Source of the DNA: Erysipelotrichaceae bacterium
Lineage (GTDB): Bacteria > Bacillota_I > Bacilli_A > Erysipelotrichales > Erysipelotrichaceae
Reading direction: 5' to 3'
NCBI GenBank assembly: GCA_017432895.1
Contig: JAFRIG010000015.1
Location: 1 to 38,802, forward strand
DNA length: 38,802 nucleotides
This document shows positions 32,466 through 38,802 of the stretch, piece by piece; position 1 is the first letter of the stretch; every line of letters starts with the position of its first letter. Made by a program: the position numbers and the translations under genes. Below the pieces are notes generated by a model. That model was not told where the DNA came from. It did no database searches and saw only the letters and a program-made list of their open reading frames with translations.

Positions 32466-33479
32466 TCAGTGACCCACGGCATCGATCACGCCCTGAATGA
32501 TCTCCGGGTTAGGATAATCCTTGCCATCGATACCATAGAACATGGCATACGCAAAGTTATCAGCCATGCATTCCTCGGGATCGATTACATACCTGGTATT
32601 GGTCCCGAATACTTCATCGAAGTTGCTTACCTGCCCTCTTGTGTAATAAATATCCGAACCGTCGATCGGAACAAGCGCAACCGCTGTATCAGAACCTTCT
32701 TCCAGCTGTGCTTGCGCATAGTCCATCATCGTGATCCATACCGTAAAACAGTTGGTTTCCTTTCCATCAATAATGAAGGTCGCATATGCATCGTGGTGTT
32801 CGACATCGGGATTGCTGAAATAACGTTTCAGTACAGAAGGAGGCAGTTCAAAATCATGATCAGCAATAGTGAAATGGATGAGAGAATACATCCTTGCCCT
32901 GAATTCGGGGTTGCATCTGCTAAGGACATGAAAATACTCATGCCATAACAGCTCGTCAAAGAAATCCGAGAAGCCCGGGATGATACTCAATACGGAATAT
33001 ATTGAAACGAAACCGGAATTCAGATAGATCTGCGTACCATGCGTATATCCGCTGTTGCCCATTTCCACTGACATGTCGGTCTTTATAAAAATGATCTCAT
33101 CCGTTTCGGGAAGTTCATAGCCTTTCCATGCGAGTTTTCTGGCCATTTTTGCAACTTCATGATCGATGAAGTATTTTTCGAGCAAATTATAATTCCTGAT
33201 CTCATTAGTGGATACCTCAAGCAGTTCATCCAACGTCGCCCCGCTTTTTTTCAGCCTGAATTCAATGTCGTTTTGCGTATAGCCCGCATAATAATCCGTA
33301 TTCGCAAGCATCAGCTGCTTTCCTTCTTCTGCCGAAGCGTAGCGATGCGGGATCTTTTGCGTATATATAGCCGTCAGACAGATATCGGCCGCCAGAAAGA
33401 TCACCAGCGCTATCGCGATTATTTTAAAAGCTCTTTTAACATTCTTTTTCCGGTTTCTCTTTTTATCGTCATTACTCAT
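32466..33479 (-). CDS. membrane-anchored putative zinc metalloprotease (HExxH)
   Basis: A 337-residue protein with a basic cytosolic tip (MSNDDKKRNRKKNVKRAFKI), one membrane segment (about residues 19-40), and a large exported domain. H180-E-Y-F-H184 is a HExxH zinc motif in FFDELLWHEYFHVLSRC; E in DPEECMADNFAYAMF, about 130 residues later, is a plausible third ligand. This suggests a metalloprotease acting on the outer face. No named peptidase family is evident. It follows a promoter region of 198 bases and ends at an intrinsic terminator, so it is probably monocistronic. The function is unknown; activity is inferred only from the motif. Confidence 0.72.
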   Translation of the reverse strand: MSNDDKKRNRKKNVKRAFKIIAIALVIFLAADICLTAIYTQKIPHRYASAEEGKQLMLANTDYYAGYTQNDIEFRLKKSGATLDELLEVSTNEIRNYNLLEKYFIDHEVAKMARKLAWKGYELPETDEIIFIKTDMSVEMGNSGYTHGTQIYLNSGFVSIYSVLSIIPGFSDFFDELLWHEYFHVLSRCNPEFRARMYSLIHFTIADHDFELPPSVLKRYFSNPDVEHHDAYATFIIDGKETNCFTVWITMMDYAQAQLEEGSDTAVALVPIDGSDIYYTRGQVSNFDEVFGTNTRYVIDPEECMADNFAYAMFYGIDGKDYPNPEIIQGVIDAVGH

Positions 33480-33596
33480 AGACTTTTATTATCCTTTGTT
33501 TATTCATTATCCCGCCAAACATTTTTGAGGCAACGTAAATCATTAAAGCTATCTATTCAACTATATAACATTATCCGACAAGTGTTAAGGCTTGGC

Positions 33597-33620
33597 TGTA
33601 TAAGGTCCGGTGTTTATACA
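33597..33620. repeat. inverted repeat TGTATAA / TTATACA
   Basis: TGTATAA (33597-33603) and TTATACA (33614-33620) are a perfect seven-pair inverted repeat with a ten-base spacer. It lies between the decarboxylase terminator and the metalloprotease gene and could be an operator. Confidence 0.4.
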
Positions 33621-33624
33621 ATTC

Positions 33625-33649
33625 AAAAAGTACAGAGATCCTGTACTTT
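33625..33649 (-). terminator. terminator of the agmatine/decarboxylase operon
   Basis: AAAGTACAG (33627-33635), loop AGATC, CTGTACTTT (33641-33649): a nine-pair stem followed on the minus strand by TTTTTG, just after the decarboxylase stop codon. Confidence 0.85.
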
Positions 33650-33677
33650 CTGTTTAAATCGTTTTTAATAGATATAG

Positions 33678-34826
33678 CTATTTCAGTTTCAGATCGGCAT
33701 AATCTTCGCCCATCAGGATGTGAACGTTTCTGCAGGCGATCGGTTTGACTTCAACATGACTCTGAAAGATCATGACAAAGTCGCTGCCGCCAAACAGAAA
33801 GTATCCCATCGGGTCACCCTTTTTGACTTCATCCCCGATCTTTAAACCTTCCTCAAAGTTGCAGGAACAGACCTGCGACATACCGATAGGCAGACAGGCC
33901 ACAAGGCCAAACTTCGTATCCAGTATCACACAGTCTCTGGTCTCTCTGGCCTGCCAGGAAGAATCCGAGCAGCAGAATGAGTAACATTTCCTTTCGGGAT
34001 CGAAACTCGTATGACCGCCGACGGCATTGAATGCATCGATCTTATAGAGATCGATGATCTTTCCATCGACCGGGAAATGATAACGGTGATAATCGCGGAC
34101 CGACAAGAAAGCGTGAGTCAATGTGCCATTATGGAACAGTCCCTCGTATTCCTTCTTGTGCAACAGATCATCGACCGTATAGAATTTGTGGCCCTTGATC
34201 TGCACACCTTCATCATCGATATAGCCGTCTTTTCTGATCTTAAAGAAACCTTCCGGTCTTGAATCGGCCGGTGAGACCAGATCAGCCTGACCGATCGGCC
34301 TGACGCTGGGATCGATCAGATGGCGGGAAAAGAACTCGTTATAGCTGTGCCAGATGTTTTCCAGCGGATACCAGCCCTTGTCCATACCGAAAGTACTGTC
34401 ATGAAGCTGTCTTTCAAACAGTTCATCGCTCCATGATTCCTCAGAACTCAGATACCTGCCCCAGTCGATGGAATATTTCTTGATCCAGGTTGCCATCGGC
34501 TCATGGTATTCCAGGGTCGGCAGATAGTAATCCTTATCCTTCAGTTCATCAAGATACTGCCCGAAAACGAACCAGAAGTAATTCAAAGACTGATCGACCT
34601 TGTCATAAAGCGTCGAGAACCTGTCCGTATTGATGCATTCCCAGGGCAGACAGCGGCAGGACCAGTCGATATAATCATAAAGCTCTTCCAGCGTGAAAGC
34701 CGGATTGCTTATATGATCAGGGTTTTGTTCATGAGCCTGATCAAGAGCCTTCTGCATCAGATGCTTCATCTCGGGATCTTTCAGCAGTTCGATGAATTCT
34801 TCGGTTATTTTTTCTCTTTGTTTCAT
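33678..34826 (-). CDS. pyruvoyl-type decarboxylase of the phosphatidylserine/tryptophan decarboxylase superfamily
   Basis: A 382-residue proenzyme-like protein. The C-terminal half shows phosphatidylserine decarboxylase motifs: FNEFFSRHL-type segment SYNEFFSRHLIDPSVRPI, PADSRPEG, FLSVRDYHRYHFPVDG with catalytic histidine, and the self-cleavage motif FGGSDF, where S348 would become the pyruvoyl group. The N-terminal 170 residues resemble the extra N-terminal domain of long family members such as fungal PsiD tryptophan decarboxylase (KYSIDWGRYLSSEES). No membrane segment is seen, so it may decarboxylate a soluble amino acid rather than a lipid. The start lies seven bases after the carbamate kinase stop, with no Shine-Dalgarno sequence, suggesting coupling with the agmatine operon. 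Confidence 0.82.
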   Translation of the reverse strand: MKQREKITEEFIELLKDPEMKHLMQKALDQAHEQNPDHISNPAFTLEELYDYIDWSCRCLPWECINTDRFSTLYDKVDQSLNYFWFVFGQYLDELKDKDYYLPTLEYHEPMATWIKKYSIDWGRYLSSEESWSDELFERQLHDSTFGMDKGWYPLENIWHSYNEFFSRHLIDPSVRPIGQADLVSPADSRPEGFFKIRKDGYIDDEGVQIKGHKFYTVDDLLHKKEYEGLFHNGTLTHAFLSVRDYHRYHFPVDGKIIDLYKIDAFNAVGGHTSFDPERKCYSFCCSDSSWQARETRDCVILDTKFGLVACLPIGMSQVCSCNFEEGLKIGDEVKKGDPMGYFLFGGSDFVMIFQSHVEVKPIACRNVHILMGEDYADLKLK

Positions 34827-34833
34827 AATGATC

Positions 34834-35769
34834 TTATTTGTGGACTATCGTACCCGTCTGCCCTCTCAAAGCTTCCTTGGCCTTTTCCAGGGAAGTGATC
34901 AGAGCCTTGCCGTTATCCGTAGTCTTGACATATTCGATGCAGGATTCCACCTTCGGAAGCATGCTTCCCTTGGCGAAATGGCCTTCTTCAATGTATCTTT
35001 GTGCCTCATCCAGGGACATCTCATCGAGATCTTTCTGTTCGGGCTTGTTGAAGTTGAGTGAGACCTTTTCCACTGCCGTCAGTATCACCAGCATGTCAGC
35101 CTTAAGATCCAAAGCCAGTTTGGCCGAGGCCCTGTCTTTGTCGATGACAGCCGCAACACCTTCAAAATAATCGTCGTTTTTCACTACCGGAATACCCCCG
35201 CCGCCGACCGTGATGACGATGCAGCCCTGCGAGACCAGCTTTTCAACCGTTTCGATCTCCACGATCGATACCGGTTTAGGCGAAGGCACGACTCTGCGAT
35301 AGCCTCTTCCGGCATCTTCGATGAAAGTATAACCGGTTTCTTTGACGATGGCCTCGGCAGCTTCCTTACTATAGAAGGAACCGATCGGTTTGCTGGGATT
35401 TTCAAAAGCCTTGTCGGCCTTATCCACTTCGACCTGTGTGACGATGGTCGCGACCGGTTTATTGATACCTCTCAGCTTAAGTTCTCTGCCGATGGACTGC
35501 TGCAGATGATAGCCGATATAACCCTGCGTCATGGCCCCGCATTCGGGGAAAGGCATTTCCGGGGTACCGCCGTTATTGTTGTGGGAATTTTCGAAAGCCA
35601 GGTTGACCATGCCGACCTGGGGACCGTTGCCATGGCCCACCACGACATCATAGCCTTCTTCAACCAGATCGACGATCGTCGACGCGGTCTTCTTGACCAA
35701 TTCAAGCTGCTGCTTGGGGGTATTGCCCAGGGCGTTACCGCCCAGGGCAATGACTAATCTTCTGTTCAT
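34834..35769 (-). CDS. aguC: carbamate kinase of the agmatine deiminase pathway
   Basis: A 311-residue carbamate kinase, full length. It begins RLVIALGGNALGN (residues 4-16), has VVVGHGNGPQVGM (42-54) and ITVGGGGIPVVK, and ends FAKGSMLPKVESCIEYVKTTDNG, the carbamate kinase pattern. It makes ATP from carbamoyl phosphate and ADP, the energy-yielding step of agmatine fermentation. It starts one base after the aguB stop codon (TGA-T-ATG), so the two are translationally coupled. arcC-type and aguC enzymes cannot be told apart by sequence; the operon context gives the name. Confidence 0.92.
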   Translation of the reverse strand: MNRRLVIALGGNALGNTPKQQLELVKKTASTIVDLVEEGYDVVVGHGNGPQVGMVNLAFENSHNNNGGTPEMPFPECGAMTQGYIGYHLQQSIGRELKLRGINKPVATIVTQVEVDKADKAFENPSKPIGSFYSKEAAEAIVKETGYTFIEDAGRGYRRVVPSPKPVSIVEIETVEKLVSQGCIVITVGGGGIPVVKNDDYFEGVAAVIDKDRASAKLALDLKADMLVILTAVEKVSLNFNKPEQKDLDEMSLDEAQRYIEEGHFAKGSMLPKVESCIEYVKTTDNGKALITSLEKAKEALRGQTGTIVHK

Positions 35770-35770
35770 A

Positions 35771-36799
35771 TCAGTACAGATCGTAACCGTATTTTTCTAA
35801 GACCTTGTCCAGATCTTCCTTGGCGGCCTGTCTGTGCATCTCGGAATATTTTCTTCTGTCTTTTGTGAAATAGACTAACAGACCTCTCATAGCCGTCAGA
35901 CGGTTCCAGGCCTCTTCCCAGCATAATGAGGAAGCCGAATCAGCCACTTCATCAGTGACATCTTCGCCTCTTGTGCAAGGCAGACAATGCAGGAATTTGC
36001 AGCCTAAGGCACCCTTATCCATCAGTTCTCTGTTGACCTGATACTTGTGGAAGATCTCGATCCTTTCTTCCTTGCTGAGTTCCGCCTCATACAGGCCATA
36101 CCAGACGTCAGTGTAGAAGAAATCGGCACCTTCGACATCCTTCTCGTCTTCCGTCACCTTCCAGGTACCGCCGGAGACCTTGCAGTTTTCTTCGAAGATC
36201 TGACGATGTTTATCGGTGAAAGGCTGGGTCTTGGGGTTGTTTAACGGACCATAGAAGACGAAGTTGGCACCCAGTTTGGTGCAGATGAAGCCTAAGGAAG
36301 CTGCGACCTGTGTGAAGTCGCCGCAGAAGACGATCTTGCAGTCTTCAAAGTTTTTACCCGCAGGCAGATTTTCCATCATCGTGATGACATCGGCGATTGC
36401 CTGCGTTGGATGGGTATAGTCGGACATGGCATTGATGACCGGGACTGTTGTGGCAGCCGCCAGATCGGCGACCGTCTTGTGTTCGATGACACGGGCCATG
36501 ATGATATCGACCAGACCGCTTAAAACTTTGCCTGTATCCCCGATCGTCTCATGACCGCCCAGCTGTATCATACCCGGACCCAGATACTGAGCGTGACCGC
36601 CCATCTGTGTCATGGCCGTTTCAAAGGAACAGCGGGTCCTGGTGGATGACTGCTGGAAGATCATCGCCAGCGTCATGCCCTTCATCAAAGGCGGATAGTA
36701 GCCTTCCTTGATGGATTTCTTGATGGCTCGGGAGATATCGATGATCTCCAGTAATTCTTCTTTGGTAAAATCGTTTACTGTCAAAAAGTCTTTTTTCAT
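35771..36799 (-). CDS. aguB: putrescine carbamoyltransferase
   Basis: A 342-residue transcarbamoylase with the carbamoyl phosphate motif S52-T-R-T-R56, HPTQ (130-133) and HCLPCTRGEDVT. Compared with ornithine transcarbamoylases it has the long C-terminal helix region (RRKYSEMHRQAAKEDLDKVL) and the YLGPGMIQLGGHETI loop described for putrescine carbamoyltransferases. It converts N-carbamoylputrescine and phosphate to putrescine and carbamoyl phosphate. The context of aguA, aguD and carbamate kinase supports this against arginine deiminase-type ornithine transcarbamoylase. AAAGGA precedes the start; the gene lies 15 bases after aguD. Confidence 0.93.
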   Translation of the reverse strand: MKKDFLTVNDFTKEELLEIIDISRAIKKSIKEGYYPPLMKGMTLAMIFQQSSTRTRCSFETAMTQMGGHAQYLGPGMIQLGGHETIGDTGKVLSGLVDIIMARVIEHKTVADLAAATTVPVINAMSDYTHPTQAIADVITMMENLPAGKNFEDCKIVFCGDFTQVAASLGFICTKLGANFVFYGPLNNPKTQPFTDKHRQIFEENCKVSGGTWKVTEDEKDVEGADFFYTDVWYGLYEAELSKEERIEIFHKYQVNRELMDKGALGCKFLHCLPCTRGEDVTDEVADSASSLCWEEAWNRLTAMRGLLVYFTKDRRKYSEMHRQAAKEDLDKVLEKYGYDLY

Positions 36800-36814
36800 T
36801 TTTATTGTCCTTTA

Positions 36815-38176
36815 TTATTTTTTCCTGCCTGCAAAGTAGAGATATACGCCGACACCAAAGGTCAGGATCAGACCGATCGTCTGCATCCAGAAACCGTAGC
36901 CGCTGGGATCAAGATCCAGCAGTGAGAAGGTCGCGATGCCGACGGAAAGTGTACATAAGATCACGATGATCGTCATACCGATCTTGCCGCCCGGAGCCTC
37001 ATAGACTCTTGGCGTATTGTCCGTGAACTTCAGTTTCAAAGCCGCCGGGAACATCAGCAGGTAGCAGAGCATGAAGACAATGGATGAGAAGGCGAAGATC
37101 TTCCAGAAGACTTCGTTGGCATCCCCGGAAAGCGAATAGTTAAGTACCAGCAAGAGGCTTGATACGACACCCATGACATAGTAGAGATTGTCGGCTGTAC
37201 CGTATTTGGGATGTCTGTGGCCCAGGAACTTGGAACGCTTGTCCAGATCGGCCGCCATGAATGATTCATTGCCGCCCAAGGTCCAGGTGATCATGTTGGC
37301 GACAAGGGTCAGGATGGCACCGAAGATGATGATGTAGAATAAGACATTGCCAAAGGAGCCAAAGACCGTGCATAGCTCCTGTAAGGCATAGACGAAACCG
37401 TCGACTTCATCGATCGCATCCGCCGGAATGGCTGCCAGAACGCCGAAGGAGCCGAAACAATAGATCGCCACGATCGCAATGCCGGCGATGATGGTCATCT
37501 TAGGAACAGTACGCTTGGGATCTTCGATCTGGGAGCCGATCGAACCGATCAGTTCAAAACCCAGCAGATTATAGACGATGACCGCAAAATAGCCGCCGTC
37601 TTCCGGGTTGACGATATCCGAAAGTGCCGGGATCCAGTTGGCAAACGAAAAATCGTTCGCAAAACCGTTCTTGGCGCCATAGATGATACCTAAAATACCT
37701 AAAAGGACCAGGATGCCCATCTTCAGATAAGCCATGATCGAAGCCACTTCCACGGAAAGGTCAATGCCTTTGACGCCGATGTAGACGATGACCCAGCACA
37801 TGAAGATCGCGATCGCCGCCTGCAAGAAGACCGGCATATCCGGCCAGATAGCCAGTACGACCCAGCCCGAGAAAGCCGTAAAGACAGCCGGCATCCAGAA
37901 AGCGACGTTGATCCAGTACATCCAGCCTTCCATGACGCCCCAGAATTCGCCAAAGGCTCGCTGGACCCAGGAAGCGATACCGCCATCGTCAGGATAGGTG
38001 CTTCCCAGTTCCGCCGACATCAGGCCGTAGGGCAGGAAGAAGAAGATGGCTGAAATGATCCAGATCGAGATCGATGAGACGCCGATGATCGTCGGAGCCA
38101 CGAACGAGTCCAGAACCAGGATCGAACATACCGTAAACAATACGGTCTTGGTCAATGAAACTTTGTTTTTGTTCAT
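36815..38176 (-). CDS. aguD: agmatine:putrescine antiporter (APC superfamily)
   Basis: A 453-residue APC transporter with about 12 membrane segments, beginning SLTKTVLFTVCSILVLDSFV and with AELGSTYPDDGGIASWVQRA (about 55-74) and GSQIEDPKRTVPKM in the regions where AguD and related glutamate:GABA or agmatine antiporters carry theirs. It should exchange extracellular agmatine for putrescine. It lies 24 bases after aguA and is followed by aguB. The ribosome binding site is AAGGGG. The position within the operon rather than the sequence gives the substrate; other amino acid antiporters look similar. Confidence 0.88.
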   Translation of the reverse strand: MNKNKVSLTKTVLFTVCSILVLDSFVAPTIIGVSSISIWIISAIFFFLPYGLMSAELGSTYPDDGGIASWVQRAFGEFWGVMEGWMYWINVAFWMPAVFTAFSGWVVLAIWPDMPVFLQAAIAIFMCWVIVYIGVKGIDLSVEVASIMAYLKMGILVLLGILGIIYGAKNGFANDFSFANWIPALSDIVNPEDGGYFAVIVYNLLGFELIGSIGSQIEDPKRTVPKMTIIAGIAIVAIYCFGSFGVLAAIPADAIDEVDGFVYALQELCTVFGSFGNVLFYIIIFGAILTLVANMITWTLGGNESFMAADLDKRSKFLGHRHPKYGTADNLYYVMGVVSSLLLVLNYSLSGDANEVFWKIFAFSSIVFMLCYLLMFPAALKLKFTDNTPRVYEAPGGKIGMTIIVILCTLSVGIATFSLLDLDPSGYGFWMQTIGLILTFGVGVYLYFAGRKK

Positions 38177-38200
38177 CAGTTTTCCCCTTTCATAATTCTT

Positions 38201-38802
38201 TTATTTAGGCTGCTGCTGCGTGATGCAGTGAATATTGCCGCCGCCATAAACTACTTCTCTTGATTTGACACCGACGACCTTCTTGTCCGGGAAGATCTCC
38301 TGCAGCTGTCTGATGGCCAGTTCATCGTACTCGTCATCGTATTGCGGACAAATGATACCATCGTTGGTGATCAGAAAGTTCAGATAGGATGCGATACAAA
38401 TATCGCCTTCTTCTCTGGGCAAAGATCCTTCTACGTAATCGATCTTGAAATCCTTGCCGATGGTTACATCCTTCTTGGGCATCGTCAGCTTATGGACCTT
38501 GAGCTTCCTGCCTTTGGCATCGGTCGCATTGGACAATGTCTCATAGGCGTCGTGACACTGCTGGTAGAAGGAGTTTTCAGGGTCGTCGGTCCAGATGCAG
38601 ATGACTTCACCCGGTCTGGCGAAGCAGGCCACATCATCGACGTGTCCGGTCGTCTCTTCCGGGTCGATACCGTCTTTGATCCAGATGACCTTGTCGATCG
38701 ACAGATAGTCGGACATCTTCTTTTCGATCTCTTCCTTAGTCAGATGGGGATTGCGGCCTGGCGAAAGCAGACACATCTCCGTCGTCAGCATCGTTCCTTG
38801 TC
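38201..38802 (-). CDS. aguA: agmatine deiminase, C-terminal part (gene runs off the window)
   Basis: The visible 199 residues are the C-terminal half of agmatine deiminase (usual length about 365-370). Key segments are GTMLTTEMCLLSPGRNPHLT, with residues open to the window edge, TGHVDDVACFARPGE with the catalytic histidine, DAKGRKLKVHKLTMPKK, and the active-site GGGNIHCITQQQPK with the nucleophilic cysteine. The enzyme hydrolyses agmatine to N-carbamoylputrescine and ammonia. An internal ATG at 38789-38791 is not the true start: the frame continues upstream with the family sequence QGT. The promoter and start lie outside the window. It is the first visible gene of aguA-aguD-aguB-aguC. Confidence 0.95.
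   Translation of the reverse strand, partial: QGTMLTTEMCLLSPGRNPHLTKEEIEKKMSDYLSIDKVIWIKDGIDPEETTGHVDDVACFARPGEVICIWTDDPENSFYQQCHDAYETLSNATDAKGRKLKVHKLTMPKKDVTIGKDFKIDYVEGSLPREEGDICIASYLNFLITNDGIICPQYDDEYDELAIRQLQEIFPDKKVVGVKSREVVYGGGNIHCITQQQPK

Noticed and set aside
35771..36799. Ornithine transcarbamoylase of an arginine deiminase pathway
   Set aside because: The YLGPGMIQLGGHETI loop, the C-terminal helix and the neighbours aguA and aguD point to putrescine carbamoyltransferase; no arginine deiminase is present.

Overview
The window looks like chromosomal DNA from a low-to-moderate GC Bacillota, most plausibly an anaerobic gut member related to Erysipelotrichia or Clostridia. Supporting signs are strong AGGAGG-type ribosome binding sites, intrinsic terminators with U-tracts, lipobox lipoproteins, a family II pyrophosphatase homologue, UTRA-type GntR regulators and an agmatine deiminase operon. 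Genus cannot be fixed from sequence reading alone. All family calls are from motif recognition and memory of family members; no search was run.

Left flank (1-4484): a 5'-truncated IS1595/ISXO2-like transposase remnant, then, on the minus strand, a beta-lactamase-fold serine hydrolase, a small lipoprotein and a MATE transporter.

Core catabolic island (4485-16694): an FGGY sugar kinase is divergent from a nine-gene plus-strand operon. In order these are a FrlA-like fructoselysine permease, a FrlD-like kinase, an esterase, a FrlB-like SIS deglycase, a BtpA/SgcQ TIM-barrel protein, a second FrlD-like kinase, a FrlC-like epimerase, a metal-dependent amidohydrolase and a YjbQ protein. A convergent second epimerase and two tandem GntR/UTRA regulators follow. 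In the classical route the permease imports an Amadori product, FrlD phosphorylates it, FrlC epimerises the psicose form, and FrlB splits the 6-phosphate into glucose 6-phosphate and the amino acid. The duplicated kinase and epimerase and the extra hydrolases suggest a broader or different glycated-amine pathway. This is the best candidate here for an undescribed system.

Middle (16718-30831): mostly minus-strand housekeeping and stress genes. They include a GNAT gene behind a structured leader that ends in a terminator (candidate riboswitch), two lipoproteins, a glutaredoxin-like protein, a MATE transporter fused to an RsbW-like ATPase domain, a membrane-anchored family II pyrophosphatase homologue, a PHP phosphatase, a second GNAT, a CPBP protease, an HtrA protease, an EF-G paralogue paired with an ankyrin protein, and a YgjP metalloprotein.

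Right flank (30832-38802): tRNA-His(GTG) with its own promoter and terminator, a nitrilase-family hydrolase, a 59-residue unknown protein, a membrane-anchored HExxH protein, and a minus-strand agmatine operon aguA-aguD-aguB-aguC. The operon yields ATP from agmatine and exports putrescine, and it is closely followed by a pyruvoyl-type decarboxylase of the phosphatidylserine/tryptophan decarboxylase superfamily. aguA runs off the right edge.
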